Assembly (NCBI GenBank): GCA_963169745.1
Contig: CAUJCU010000002.1
Span: forward strand, 434,001-498,000
Reading direction: 5' to 3'
Length of the DNA stretch: 64,000 nt
DNA from: Bacteroidota bacterium
GTDB lineage: Bacteria; Bacteroidota; Bacteroidia; UBA4408
Part shown: piece after piece, positions 9,469 through 19,232 of the stretch
Numbering within the stretch: the first letter of the stretch is position 1
Layout of the letters: each line of letters opens with the position of its first letter
Program-made: the position numbers and the translations under genes
The notes under the pieces: model-generated
What the model was told of the DNA's origin: nothing
Database searches by the model: none
What the model saw: the letters and a program-made list of their open reading frames with translations, nothing else

Positions 9469-9518
9469 CGTGTAATTAAGCCATTTGTTTTTGTAATAAA
9501 CTCTAAAATCGTCTTGTT

Positions 9519-10571
9519 TTGATAAGCAGATTACCTATTGACCAATTCATTAAACAGCTTAAAACTTACCCTATAATTGACGCCAGAAGCCCGGCCGAGT
9601 TTGCCCATGCTTGTGTTCCATGGGCAGTAAATATTCCGTTGCTAAACAATGAAGAAAGGAGTTTAGTAGGAATTACATATAAAAATCAGGGCAATCAAAA
9701 CGCAGTTGTAAAAGGCTACGAGCTTACCGGGCATAAATTCAGTTCCTACATTACTAAGGCCCTTGAACTAGCACCCAATAAAAAGATTAATTTATATTGC
9801 TGGCGTGGCGGTTTACGAAGTCAAATTATGGCTTTTTTACTACACTCTGCCGGGTTTGATGTTTATTTACTTGAAGGAGGATACAAAGAGTTTCGCAAGT
9901 GGGTGCTTTTCACATTAAGCCAATCTAGAAATTTGCGTATTGTTGGGGGCAAAACCGGCTCCGGAAAAACTCTAATTCTGCATGAATTAAAACAACTAAA
10001 CCAATACGTTATTGATCTTGAAGAGTTAGCTTCTCATAAAGGCTCTGTTTTTGGAGGCTTGGGACAAAAAGAGCAACCCTCGGTTGAAATGTTTGAGAAT
10101 AAACTAGCTTTACAATGGCATGATGTTCCAATGGATAAAGTGCTCTGGCTTGAAAATGAAAGTCGCAATATAGGCCGTATAAGAATTCCACAGCCTATTT
10201 TTAACGCTATGCAGCAAGCCCTTGTTTATGTTTTAGAATCAACACAAGAAAAGCGTGTACTGCACATAAGCAAAGAATACGGCACTTTTGACTATGAATT
10301 ACTTAAAAATTGCACCCGTAAGCTCGAAAAAAAACTTGGCAACTTGCGCATGCAACAAGCTTTAGAACTTCTAAACCAAAATAATTTGAACCAGTGGATC
10401 GAGATGATGTTAGTTTATTATGACAAGTCCTATATTTATGGAAAACAAAAAAGAAAACAACAAAACACTATTTCAATAAATACCGAGAATAAAAGTTTTA
10501 AAGAAACAGCCCAATTACTTTTAAATTATCTTCAAAAAGAATATGAGTGCAATAAAACTAACACAATTTAG
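9519..10571 (+). CDS. mnmH: tRNA 2-selenouridine synthase
   Basis: MnmH (SelU/YbbB) replaces the sulfur of 2-thiouridine at tRNA wobble position 34 by selenium, using selenophosphate. The N-terminal rhodanese domain carries the catalytic Cys at residue 94 (YCWRGGLRSQ); the C-terminal half has a P-loop GGKTGSGKT at 143-151. At 350 residues it matches the family. The start codon is TTG at 9519, with no in-frame ATG that would keep the rhodanese domain. The 3' end overlaps selD by 29 bp, so selenium donor and user are translationally coupled. Confidence 0.93.
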   Translation: MISRLPIDQFIKQLKTYPIIDARSPAEFAHACVPWAVNIPLLNNEERSLVGITYKNQGNQNAVVKGYELTGHKFSSYITKALELAPNKKINLYCWRGGLRSQIMAFLLHSAGFDVYLLEGGYKEFRKWVLFTLSQSRNLRIVGGKTGSGKTLILHELKQLNQYVIDLEELASHKGSVFGGLGQKEQPSVEMFENKLALQWHDVPMDKVLWLENESRNIGRIRIPQPIFNAMQQALVYVLESTQEKRVLHISKEYGTFDYELLKNCTRKLEKKLGNLRMQQALELLNQNNLNQWIEMMLVYYDKSYIYGKQKRKQQNTISINTENKSFKETAQLLLNYLQKEYECNKTNTI

Positions 10572-11595
10572 CAAGGGTTCCGGATGTGGGTGTAAAATAC
10601 CTCCCGATCAGTTATCACAGTTGTTACAAAATAGTAATCACGAAATACAAGACTTGAATTTGCTAGTAGGTAACAAGACCAATGACGATGCAGCCGTTTA
10701 CAAAATTAATGACAGTATAGGAATAATTAGCACAACCGACTTTTTTGCCCCAGTTGTTAATACGGCTTATGATTTTGGCCGAATTGCTGCGTGCAATGCA
10801 ATTAGTGATATTTATGCTATGGGTGGAAAGCCTATTATGGCTTTAGGTATTTTAGGCTGGCCCTTAGATAAACTGCCGCTTGATGAAGCGCGTCAGGTAA
10901 TGGATGGTGCCCGAAGTATTTGTTATGAAGCCGGGATAAGTTTATGCGGTGGACATAGTATTGAAACAACAGAACCTTTATTTGGTTTGGCGGTTACAGG
11001 TTTTGCGCCCTTAACAGATATTAAAACCAATGGAAAAGCCCAAGAAGGAGATTATTTGTTTTTATCCAAACCCTTAGGATTGGGTATTCTATCAGCAGCA
11101 CTCAAAAGGGAAATTATAAAGCCCGATGACGAAGTAAGAATGACTCACATTATGACCAGCCTCAACACTCTTGGTTTGGCTCTAAGCAAACTTAAAGGGG
11201 TTCATGCCCTAACAGATATTACCGGGTTTGGATTAATTGGACACTTATCAGAAATAGCAAAAGCTTCAGCAGTTTCAGCCGTCTTAAATTTAAAGCATAT
11301 TCCTAAAATTGAAGGAATTGAGTTTTACACCCAACAATTCTGTTACCCGGGCATTACAACAAAAAATCTAAACGCTTTTAGAAGTACCACTCAGGGATTG
11401 GAAAATGGGTTAGATTTTTTATGGCTTTGCGACCCGCAAACTTCTGGAGGCTTGCTAATTGCAGTTGCTGAAAGTGCTTTATCCGAATTTAATGAACTTT
11501 GTAAAGCACACGATCACTTCAAATGTTTGCATCAACCCATTGGCCGTATTGTTAAACAGTCATCAAGTCTAATTACACTTCATTCTGAAGATTAG
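10543..11595 (+). CDS. selD: selenophosphate synthetase (Cys form)
   Basis: SelD makes selenophosphate from selenide and ATP. The N-terminal active-site segment GSGCGCKIPP puts Cys15 and Lys18 at the positions of the E. coli catalytic Cys17 and Lys20, so this is the Cys form and not the selenocysteine form. The AIRS/PurM-like fold is visible from NDDAAVYKI to LCGGHSIETTEPLFGLAV and LTDITGFGLIGHL. At 350 residues it is full length. Its start lies inside the end of mnmH. Pairing with mnmH, and with no selA or selB in this window, points to use of selenium in tRNA modification. Confidence 0.95.
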   Translation: MSAIKLTQFSKGSGCGCKIPPDQLSQLLQNSNHEIQDLNLLVGNKTNDDAAVYKINDSIGIISTTDFFAPVVNTAYDFGRIAACNAISDIYAMGGKPIMALGILGWPLDKLPLDEARQVMDGARSICYEAGISLCGGHSIETTEPLFGLAVTGFAPLTDIKTNGKAQEGDYLFLSKPLGLGILSAALKREIIKPDDEVRMTHIMTSLNTLGLALSKLKGVHALTDITGFGLIGHLSEIAKASAVSAVLNLKHIPKIEGIEFYTQQFCYPGITTKNLNAFRSTTQGLENGLDFLWLCDPQTSGGLLIAVAESALSEFNELCKAHDHFKCLHQPIGRIVKQSSSLITLHSED

Positions 11596-11641
11596 GAAAG
11601 CAGAGGTTGACTTGATAGGAAAGTCTGTTTAAAAAATTTGA

Positions 11642-12451
11642 CTATGGCTCGGGTTTTAATGTCCAAATAATAGCCTTTTCTTTAGTTGCTCTAAAAATTG
11701 TGCTGTGTTTCTCTTTGGGCTCATCAGCATACTTCCAAATAAAATTACTTTTATTCATAGTCGTGAAAACTGACACCAGTTCACGTGTGTAAGCATAAAT
11801 TTCAGGTGTATTTGAACCTGCAAACCATAACCTTACCTTGCTTGCCTGAAACTTTTCCAAATTCGACTTAGCCCTGTTTACCAAATAATGGTTATTCCAC
11901 CATAATGATGGGTCAAAAGCAATATAGTTTTTAAACATTTCGGGATAAAGAAAAAAGGTTTCCATTACAAAAAGACCGGATAATGATTCTCCTATAATAC
12001 TTCTTTCACTTGTTGTTCGGTAACGTCTATTAATTTCAGGAAAAAGTTCCTCCTTAATAAATAACCTAAACTTCTCCGATCCTCCTACAACAGGTGCAAT
12101 CTCTTTATCTTTTGCTACTTCGGTAATACCTGTTAAATCTCTTCTGCGTTGTGTATTTTCAATGCCCACCAGAATTAAAGGTTTAATTTTTTGTTCGTTT
12201 ATTAATTTATCTAAAGTATGAGCTATATGTGGAAAATCTTCTTGAATGCCTCCATCAGCCATATACATAACCGGCAATGAATCTTTAGTGTTTTTATAGT
12301 TTTCGGGAAGCCACACATTTATGGTTCTTTGTTCCCCTACGTGTTTAGAAAACACCGTAAAAGTATCATGTTGAGGAACTTGTTCTTTTGCCTCAGCAGG
12401 ACGCAATAATGCTATAAGTATCAAAAACAGCATACAATAGTTACCTTTCAT
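11642..12451 (-). CDS. secreted alpha/beta-hydrolase, putative esterase
   Basis: This belongs to the enterochelin-esterase/esterase D-like alpha/beta-hydrolases. The nucleophile elbow is GESLSG near residue 142, and the oxyanion-side segment YMADGG lies near residue 60. I chose the ATG at 12451 because it gives a typical signal peptide (basic start, then a Leu-rich stretch ending RPAEA); a TTG 27 bases upstream is less likely. The protein should be periplasmic or secreted. The substrate is unknown, and no siderophore genes are adjacent. It is convergent with selD. Confidence 0.82.
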   Translation of the reverse strand: MKGNYCMLFLILIALLRPAEAKEQVPQHDTFTVFSKHVGEQRTINVWLPENYKNTKDSLPVMYMADGGIQEDFPHIAHTLDKLINEQKIKPLILVGIENTQRRRDLTGITEVAKDKEIAPVVGGSEKFRLFIKEELFPEINRRYRTTSERSIIGESLSGLFVMETFFLYPEMFKNYIAFDPSLWWNNHYLVNRAKSNLEKFQASKVRLWFAGSNTPEIYAYTRELVSVFTTMNKSNFIWKYADEPKEKHSTIFRATKEKAIIWTLKPEP

Positions 12452-12496
12452 TTTGCTTAAAGAAATTAAGTTTTTCAATCTAAATTCAAAAGTTAT

Positions 12497-13792
12497 TTAA
12501 GTTGCCACAATCAAAAAATAATTTTTCTTGCCTTTTTGAATCACTATATATTTATCTTTTATCAATACCTGATGATTCACTACAGTATTTCCATCTGTAA
12601 TTTTAAGCTTGTTAAGCGAAACGGCACCGGCTGTTATATTTTTTCGAGCCTCTCCTTTTGATTCAAAAATACGACTGTGAGTAGCCAATAATTCAATTAG
12701 CAAAATTCCTTGTTGGAGTAATTGCTTCTCAATCTTAAAGATAGGCACTCCTTCGAATACCGATAAAAATGTAGCTTCATCTAATTTAGCAAAGGACTCT
12801 GAAGTAGCCTTTCCGAATAAAATTTCAGATGCTTCAAGAGCCATTTCATAATCTTCTAAACTATGCACTCTTACAGTTACATCTTTTGCCAGTTCTTTTT
12901 GCAATAAGCGTAAGTGGGGGGCTTTCCGATGCGCTTCAATGAGCTTATCAATTGTTTCTTGATCAAAAAGAGTAAATATTTTAATGTAATTTTCAGTATC
13001 TTCATCACTTGTATTTAGCCAAAATTGATAGAAGACATAGGGTGAAGTTCTATTTTTATCGAGCCAAATATTACCCCCTTCGCTCTTTCCAAACTTTGAA
13101 CCATCTGCTTTTTTAATAAGCTGGGTTGTTAAAGCATAAGCCTTACCTCCATCCTTTCTTCTTATAAATTCAGTACCGGTTGTAATATTTCCCCATTGGT
13201 CACTACCTCCCATTTGTAATAGCACTTTATGGTTTTTCCATAAGTAGTAAAAGTCATATCCTTGTATGAGCTGATAACTGAATTCTGTATAGGACATTCC
13301 CTCTCGGTCTTCACCACTAATTCGCTTTTTTACCGAATCTTTAGCCATCATATAATTAACGGTTATATGTTTTCCTGCATCTCGAATAAAATCTAAGTAG
13401 TTGAAATTTTTAAACCAGTCATAATTATTTACCATTTCGGCTTTGTTCGCACGGTCGCTAAAATCTAAAAATTTCAATAATTGATTTTTAATTCCTTCCA
13501 TATTTTTCTGTAGTGTTTCCTCATCCAGTAAATTTCTTTCTTGTGATTTTCCGGATGGGTCACCAACCATTCCGGTTGCACCACCTATAAGAACAAAAGG
13601 TTTGTGCCCGGCTTGTTGAAAATGCAACAGCGTCATTATTTGAGCTAAGCTGCCTACATGCAATGAGTCGGCTGTGGGGTCAAACCCAATATAACCGCTG
13701 GTCATTTCACTTTTCAGTTTTTCTTCGGTTTCGGGCATTATGTCGTGCAACATGCCTCTCCAACGTAATTCGGCAACAAAATTTTTAATCAT
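12497..13792 (-). CDS. tyrS: tyrosyl-tRNA synthetase
   Basis: A class I aminoacyl-tRNA synthetase that charges tRNA-Tyr. The nucleotide-binding motifs are present as HVGSL (HIGH-like, near residue 46) and KFGKS (KMSKS-like, near residue 235). The C-terminal S4-like RNA-binding domain is seen in [14 protein letters not shown]. The ATG at 13792 gives the normal start [15 protein letters not shown] and 431 residues. An upstream in-frame start at 13822 falls inside the probable promoter and is rejected. Confidence 0.95.
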   Translation of the reverse strand: MIKNFVAELRWRGMLHDIMPETEEKLKSEMTSGYIGFDPTADSLHVGSLAQIMTLLHFQQAGHKPFVLIGGATGMVGDPSGKSQERNLLDEETLQKNMEGIKNQLLKFLDFSDRANKAEMVNNYDWFKNFNYLDFIRDAGKHITVNYMMAKDSVKKRISGEDREGMSYTEFSYQLIQGYDFYYLWKNHKVLLQMGGSDQWGNITTGTEFIRRKDGGKAYALTTQLIKKADGSKFGKSEGGNIWLDKNRTSPYVFYQFWLNTSDEDTENYIKIFTLFDQETIDKLIEAHRKAPHLRLLQKELAKDVTVRVHSLEDYEMALEASEILFGKATSESFAKLDEATFLSVFEGVPIFKIEKQLLQQGILLIELLATHSRIFESKGEARKNITAGAVSLNKLKITDGNTVVNHQVLIKDKYIVIQKGKKNYFLIVAT

Positions 13793-13819
13793 CTTACAGT
13801 AATAAAATATAATAAGTGG

Positions 13820-13827
13820 CAAATATA
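13820..13827 (-). promoter_or_regulatory. -7 element of the tyrS promoter
   Basis: On the minus strand TATATTTG matches TAnnTTTG perfectly and lies 28 bases before the chosen tyrS start. A T-rich stretch about 19 bases further upstream could serve as the -33 region, but TTG itself is absent. Confidence 0.5.
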
Positions 13828-13879
13828 GTGCTAATATTGCAGCCTAAAAGTAACTTTAAAATAGTTTAAGTTTTTCGTC

Positions 13880-14899
13880 ATGATATTAGTTACCGGAGCT
13901 AGCGGATTAGTTGGAAGTCATTTGATTTTAGAATTGGCACGAAGGGGAAATAAAATTAAGGCCTTAGCCCAACAAGAGAGCAGTGTTGTTAAGGCCCTTC
14001 AAACCTTTAAAGCATACCAGGCTTCAGATGAAAAGCTGATAGCGCAAATACAATGGGTTTATGGTGATATTACAGACTCTGAATTTATTTTTGAGATCTT
14101 GAATGATGTTGATTATGTCTATCATTGTGCAGCCCTAGTTTCTTTCTCACCGGCTGATACAGAACGGATGAATACGATCAATGCAAAAGGAACCGAGGTG
14201 CTTGTAAATATGTGTTTGTTACAAGGTGTAAAAAAAATATGCCATGTAAGCTCTGTAGCCGCTTTAGGTATTTCTGTAAACAAACAGAAAGTAACAGAAG
14301 AGAATTACATCGTGCGTCATAACCAAAGCACTTTTTACGGTATTTCTAAGTATAATGCCGAGCGAGAAGTTTGGCGTGCTTCTGAAGAAGGCTTGGATAT
14401 GGTTATTGTAAACCCCAGCATAATATTGGGAATAGGTGATTGGGAGGGCGGAAGCAGCAACATGTTCCGAACGGCTTACCAGGGATTAAAGTATTATAGC
14501 CCGGGAGGTACCGGATTTGTTGATGTTCGTGATGTGGTGCTGATTATGATAAAACTAATGGAAAGCACCATTAGTAAACAACGCTTTATTGTATGTGCCG
14601 AAAATTTAAAATATCAAGTTGTTTTTGATTGGATGCACGATGGTTTCGGTAAAAGGAAAGCGTATATCAAAGCCGGGAAAATACTTGCCGGTTTGGTTTG
14701 GCGTTTCGAAAAAGTAAAAGCATTGGTTACCGGTAAAAATCCACTTATCACAAAAGAAACAGTTCATGCCGCTTTTACAGAAACGCAGTACTCTAACAAA
14801 AAAGTTACAACTGCTTTAGCGTATCAATTTATTCCAATTAAGAGCAGTATAGATACATTCTGTAAAATATTCTTAAAACAACTTGAAGAGAGCAAATAA
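13880..14899 (+). CDS. NAD-dependent epimerase/dehydratase family protein (extended SDR)
   Basis: An extended short-chain dehydrogenase/reductase. The Rossmann dinucleotide motif VTGASGLVGSHL is at the very N-terminus (residues 4-15), and the catalytic Tyr-Lys pair is in YGISKYNAE near residue 154. The general likeness is to dihydroflavonol-reductase or 3-beta-hydroxysteroid-dehydrogenase-like enzymes of Bacteroidota, whose substrates are mostly unknown. At 339 residues it has normal length. It ends 1 bp before the stop of the convergent lipoprotein gene. Confidence 0.87.
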   Translation: MILVTGASGLVGSHLILELARRGNKIKALAQQESSVVKALQTFKAYQASDEKLIAQIQWVYGDITDSEFIFEILNDVDYVYHCAALVSFSPADTERMNTINAKGTEVLVNMCLLQGVKKICHVSSVAALGISVNKQKVTEENYIVRHNQSTFYGISKYNAEREVWRASEEGLDMVIVNPSIILGIGDWEGGSSNMFRTAYQGLKYYSPGGTGFVDVRDVVLIMIKLMESTISKQRFIVCAENLKYQVVFDWMHDGFGKRKAYIKAGKILAGLVWRFEKVKALVTGKNPLITKETVHAAFTETQYSNKKVTTALAYQFIPIKSSIDTFCKIFLKQLEESK

Positions 14900-14900
14900 C

Positions 14901-15593
14901 TTAACGCTTAAAGAAAAGCAAACGATCAAAACCTTCTTCTTTTTTATCTCTAAGAATCATCTCGTCTTTATACATTTTAACAATATTATATTTATACTCG
15001 GTATGGTTTAAGGTGTCTTTTAAAGTTAAATCACCACCGGTCAACTCCCACAGCCAGTTTAACACATTGGTACCATAATTATTAATATCCAAGCTAAACG
15101 TATCGGCATCAGCAGCATTATAGTCTTTTCGGTCAAAAACATATACCTGATTTGTTCGGGCTTCATTTATAGCTGTTGATTTGTCGGTGTATGTTTCCCA
15201 TTGTTTTACATCTTGTACAAAGTAATAATACCACACGCCCATTAAATCATCTTTAGTAGGTGCTTCTACAACAATAGATTTGGTATTGCTGGCTTCGTCT
15301 TTTTCTTTTTTATTCCAAGCTGTAAGTACAGCCGTAAATGTGCCGGGTTTGGAGTAGGCATATTTTTGCTTCCTAGAGTCATTCCTTTCTATACCATCTC
15401 CAAAATCCCACTTCAAACGGTTGGCATTTGTTGAGTTGTCTGTGAAAGTGACCTCTTGTCCAAGCTTTACTTTAGCGGGTTCTGCCGAAAAATCAACACT
15501 AGGCTTCTTGTTCCCACAGGCGCTTGTAAGTACAGCTATTGCAGCAATAAAAAAGCCTAAAATCAATCCTTTTGTTTTGGATTTAAAGCTCAT
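14901..15593 (-). CDS. PKD-domain lipoprotein
   Basis: A 230-residue predicted lipoprotein. The signal peptide ends in the lipobox LTSAC with the acylated Cys at residue 26. A PKD domain covers roughly residues 32-110, with the WDFGDG motif and the strand FTAVLTAWN. The C-terminal half (about 115-230) resembles a lipocalin-like or Bacteroidota outer-membrane ligand-binding module but is not recognised with confidence. It is likely anchored to the outer membrane. No partner genes are adjacent. Confidence 0.75.
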   Translation of the reverse strand: MSFKSKTKGLILGFFIAAIAVLTSACGNKKPSVDFSAEPAKVKLGQEVTFTDNSTNANRLKWDFGDGIERNDSRKQKYAYSKPGTFTAVLTAWNKKEKDEASNTKSIVVEAPTKDDLMGVWYYYFVQDVKQWETYTDKSTAINEARTNQVYVFDRKDYNAADADTFSLDINNYGTNVLNWLWELTGGDLTLKDTLNHTEYKYNIVKMYKDEMILRDKKEEGFDRLLFFKR

Positions 15594-16006
15594 ACTCTAT
15601 TGACGTTCGATTAATTTGTTAATACGCAAATATATATAAATTCGTTGGGGCTGAAATTTTTTATCTTTTAATTTTTGTTTCCCATCCATTTAAAAGTAAA
15701 AAGCTGCCGCTTTTTTATACTCCTAAAAAAACTGCTTTGTTTTGCTAAACTCAATTGAACTAAGCGCTCCCTAAAAGTAAAAGCTTCGTAGAAACACGGC
15801 ATGAGTATTTTTAAAATTCATAAACCTTTTTTCATAAAAAGCATGAATTAAACCATTTAAATCAAAATTAAATTTTTTCTTATTTTAACAAATTAAACAT
15901 CTAAATTAGCGTACAAATATTTGAGCTTTAAATAAAGAGAGCTTTACTTTGATGCTTTAAGAGATATACATTATTCCTTAAAGGCAGGATTTAAGCACAT
16001 ATTGGT
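15594..16006. other. AT-rich divergent intergenic region
   Basis: This 413-bp gap lies between the divergent lipoprotein and recJ genes. It is strongly AT-rich. I see no convincing ORF, RNA gene, repeat family or complete promoter; a TTTACTTTG around 15941-15952 is a weak -7-like candidate for recJ. Confidence 0.5.
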
Positions 16007-17746
16007 ATGAAAAAACGCTGGAGTTTACAAGAAGATGTTGATCGTGGTATAATTGGCTTACTGAGTATGCAGCTTGGCGTAAAACCATTACTTAGTCGTA
16101 TCTTATACTTAAGAGGAATTAAAAGCTGGGAAGATGCTAAAGCATTTTTTAGACCTAATATGGAACAACTTCATGATCCGTTTTTAATGAACGGCATGGA
16201 TATAGCCATTAGCAGAATTGAAGATGCTATTAAATCCAATGAAAAAATATTAATTTATGGTGATTATGATGTTGATGGGACTACCGCAGTAGCATTGGTT
16301 TATTCGTTCTTTAAAAGTATTTACGGCAATATAGATTTTTATATCCCCGATAGGTATAGCGAAGGCTATGGAATATCTTTTAAAGGAATTGACTACGCTA
16401 ATGACAATAATTTTAAACTCATTATTGCCTTAGATTGTGGGATCAAATCTATTGATAAAATTGAGTATGCTAATGAAAAAGGCATTGACTTCATTATCTG
16501 TGATCATCATTTGCCTGGAGAAAATATTCCTGATGCAGTGGCTGTTCTTGATCCAAAAATTGAAAATAATAAATATCCATTTAAAGAGCTTTCGGGCTGT
16601 GGTGTAGGCTTTAAACTTATACAAGCTTATGCGCTAAAAAAAGGAATACCACAAGAAACTCTTATTCCCTATTTAGATTTGGTAGCCGTAAGCATTGCTG
16701 CCGATATTGTGCCTATTGTGGGCGAAAACAGAGTACTGGCCTATTATGGTTTGCAAGTTTTAAACAGCCGAAAGCGGAAAGGTTTTGATGCCATATTAAA
16801 GCTTGTTGGATTTACCAAGCAATTAACCATTAGCGATATTGTATTTACTATTGCTCCGCGCATAAATGCTGCCGGAAGAATTGCAAACGGTAAAACAGCC
16901 GTAGAACTTCTTATCTCTGAAAGCCCTGACGAGGCGTTGATATCGGGAGAAGAAATTAACAATACCAACACCGAACGAAAAACCTTAGACCAAAACACAA
17001 CTAAGCAAGCCCTTAGTATGCTTGAGGAAGACCCTAATAACCACCTAAAGAAAAGTACGGTACTCTATAATCCAGATTGGCACAAAGGAGTGGTAGGGAT
17101 AGTAGCCTCTAGGCTTACCGAAAAATTTTATCGTCCTACGGTTATCTTAACCTCATCAAACGGAATGGCAACAGGGTCGGCCCGTTCGGTTAAAGATTTT
17201 GATGTATATAAAGCATTAGAGTCGTGCAGTAATGTTTTAGAACAATACGGAGGGCATAAATACGCGGCAGGGCTAACACTTAAAACCGACAATATTCCGG
17301 CCTTTATTAGCCAATTTGAAAATGTTGTAGCACATACAATTGAAGACCACTTACTGACCCCAGAGGTAGAAATTGATGCCGAGATTCAGCTTGCTGATTT
17401 AGACTCAAAATTTTTACGCATCTTAAAACAACTTGCCCCTTTTGGACCGGGTAATATGTCGCCCGTTTTTTTAGTGCGTGGCGTAAAAGATAAAGGATAT
17501 GCACGGGTGGTAGGAAACAAACATTTAAAATTGGATATTTACCAAAATGAACTGAAGCAAAGTTTTCCTGCTATTGCCTTTAATATGGGCGATCGTTATG
17601 ATAAGTTACTCGAAAAATCAAGCTTTGATATTTGTTTTACCATTGAAGAAAATGAGTTTAACAATAATGTCGTTTTGCAGTTTAACATTAAAGATATTAA
17701 ATTTGAATACCAAAAAACATTAAGCCCCAGTAATACCAATTCATAG
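16007..17746 (+). CDS. recJ: single-stranded-DNA-specific exonuclease RecJ
   Basis: RecJ is a 5'-3' ssDNA exonuclease of recombination and mismatch repair. The DHH-family motifs are clear: [11 protein letters not shown] near residue 83 and CDHHLPGE near residue 166, with the DHHA1 segment containing [15 protein letters not shown] near residue 360 and the [11 protein letters not shown] motif near residue 417. A C-terminal OB-like region follows. At 579 residues it is typical of the phylum. It may be co-transcribed with the paaA-like gene 26 bp downstream. Confidence 0.95.
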   Translation: MKKRWSLQEDVDRGIIGLLSMQLGVKPLLSRILYLRGIKSWEDAKAFFRPNMEQLHDPFLMNGMDIAISRIEDAIKSNEKILIYGDYDVDGTTAVALVYSFFKSIYGNIDFYIPDRYSEGYGISFKGIDYANDNNFKLIIALDCGIKSIDKIEYANEKGIDFIICDHHLPGENIPDAVAVLDPKIENNKYPFKELSGCGVGFKLIQAYALKKGIPQETLIPYLDLVAVSIAADIVPIVGENRVLAYYGLQVLNSRKRKGFDAILKLVGFTKQLTISDIVFTIAPRINAAGRIANGKTAVELLISESPDEALISGEEINNTNTERKTLDQNTTKQALSMLEEDPNNHLKKSTVLYNPDWHKGVVGIVASRLTEKFYRPTVILTSSNGMATGSARSVKDFDVYKALESCSNVLEQYGGHKYAAGLTLKTDNIPAFISQFENVVAHTIEDHLLTPEVEIDAEIQLADLDSKFLRILKQLAPFGPGNMSPVFLVRGVKDKGYARVVGNKHLKLDIYQNELKQSFPAIAFNMGDRYDKLLEKSSFDICFTIEENEFNNNVVLQFNIKDIKFEYQKTLSPSNTNS

Positions 17747-17772
17747 ATTTTACTAAAAAAATACAATATATT

Positions 17773-18708
17773 ATGGAAGACTCCATTTTACTCGAGAAGT
17801 TTCAGGAAAAGATTGATAAAGGGATAAAAATAGAACCTAAAGACTGGATGCCTGAAGCATACAGAAAACAATTAATTCGTATGATGAGCCAGCACGCTCA
17901 TTCTGAAATTGTAGGGATGTTGCCCGAAGGAAATTGGGTAACTCGTGCCCCAAGTTTAAAAAGAAAAGCTGTGTTATTAGCCAAAATTCAGGACGAAGCT
18001 GGTCATGCTTTATATCTTTATAGTGGTGCCGAAACGCTTGGAATAGATCGTACCGAAATGCTGCAACAACTTTTAAGTGGTAAAGCCAAGTACTCTAGTA
18101 TTTTTAATTACCCTTCGTTAACCTGGGCTGATATGGGTGCTATTGGTTGGTTGGTTGATGGTGCTGCTATTATGAATCAAACCATGTTAGCCAAAGGTTC
18201 GTATGGCCCTTATTCCAGAGCCATGGTGCGTATTTGTAAAGAAGAAAGTTTTCATAACCGTCAGGGATATGAAATTATGCTTGCTATGGCAAATGGCACT
18301 CCAGAGCAAAAAGCTATGGCACAAGATGCTTTAAATCGCTGGTGGTGGCCGGCAGTTATGATGCTGGGACCTAGTGATAAAGACAGCCCTAACTCAGCAC
18401 AATTAATGAAGTGGAAAGTAAAAATGGAATCTAATGATACCATTAGGCAACGCTTTATTGACCGTACCGCCCCACAAGCCGAGTTCTTAGGATTAACCAT
18501 TCCTGATAAAGATTTAAAATTTAACGCTGCTACCGGGCACTATGAACATGGTGAAATTAATTGGAAAGAATTTTTTGATGTTGTTTCAGGTCATGGCCCT
18601 TGTAATAAAAAACGTTTATCTGACCGTATTAATGCTGATAAAAACGGGGCTTGGGTAAGAGCTGCTGCCCATGCTTATGCCCATAAAAAAAATGCCAAAG
18701 CAGCATAA
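17773..18708 (+). CDS. paaA: phenylacetyl-CoA epoxidase subunit PaaA-like diiron protein
   Basis: PaaA is the catalytic diiron subunit of the multicomponent ring-1,2-epoxidase acting on phenylacetyl-CoA. The protein is 311 residues, close to the family length, and shows the ferritin-like iron-ligand motifs in order: the Glu in [13 protein letters not shown], the EXXH in [11 protein letters not shown] near residue 77, and [11 protein letters not shown] near residue 160. It lies 26 bp after recJ and 21 bp before a Dps-like gene. No paaB, C, D or E follows, which is unusual, since the known enzyme needs PaaC as scaffold and PaaE as reductase. Confidence 0.9.
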   Translation: MEDSILLEKFQEKIDKGIKIEPKDWMPEAYRKQLIRMMSQHAHSEIVGMLPEGNWVTRAPSLKRKAVLLAKIQDEAGHALYLYSGAETLGIDRTEMLQQLLSGKAKYSSIFNYPSLTWADMGAIGWLVDGAAIMNQTMLAKGSYGPYSRAMVRICKEESFHNRQGYEIMLAMANGTPEQKAMAQDALNRWWWPAVMMLGPSDKDSPNSAQLMKWKVKMESNDTIRQRFIDRTAPQAEFLGLTIPDKDLKFNAATGHYEHGEINWKEFFDVVSGHGPCNKKRLSDRINADKNGAWVRAAAHAYAHKKNAKAA

Positions 18709-18729
18709 CATAAAATAATAAAGTTAGCT

Positions 18730-19200
18730 ATGTCAAAAAATGCAATAGGTTTAGATAAAAAGAAAGCCAAAGAACTGGCTGTTAAGTTGGGTATTCTTTT
18801 AGCCGATTATTCTGTGTTTTACCAAAACACACGTGGGTATCATTGGAATATTAAAGGAGAAAAGTTTTTTGAACTTCATGTAAAATTTGAAGAGTTATAC
18901 AATGATTTATTCTTGAAAATTGATGAAGTTGCCGAAAGAATATTGACTTTAGGTGTTTCTCCGGAGCACCGTCATTCGGAGTACCGAAAATTAGCGCAAG
19001 TAAAAGAGTCAGAATATGTGAGTGATGGGAAGAAAGCTGTTCAGGAAATTTTGGAAGCATTCTCTATTATCATTTTATTACAACGCGATTTATTAAAATT
19101 ATCGGCCGAAATTGATGATGAAGGAACCAATGCTTTAATGAGTGATTACATAAGAGCACAAGAGAAACTGGTTTGGATGTATAACGCATATTTACACTAA
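18730..19200 (+). CDS. dps: Dps family ferritin-like protein
   Basis: A Dps-type miniferritin that would oxidise and store iron and protect DNA from peroxide damage. The ferroxidase-site residues are visible in NTRGYHWNIKG near residue 40 and in HVKFEELYND...KIDEVAERI (residues 54-76), followed by the expected LTLGVSP. At 156 residues it has the normal length. It follows paaA by 21 bp on the same strand, so the two ferritin-like genes may share a transcript. Confidence 0.92.
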   Translation: MSKNAIGLDKKKAKELAVKLGILLADYSVFYQNTRGYHWNIKGEKFFELHVKFEELYNDLFLKIDEVAERILTLGVSPEHRHSEYRKLAQVKESEYVSDGKKAVQEILEAFSIIILLQRDLLKLSAEIDDEGTNALMSDYIRAQEKLVWMYNAYLH

Positions 19201-19232
19201 AAAAACAGAAAGCAAGAACACAGAATTGTGTG

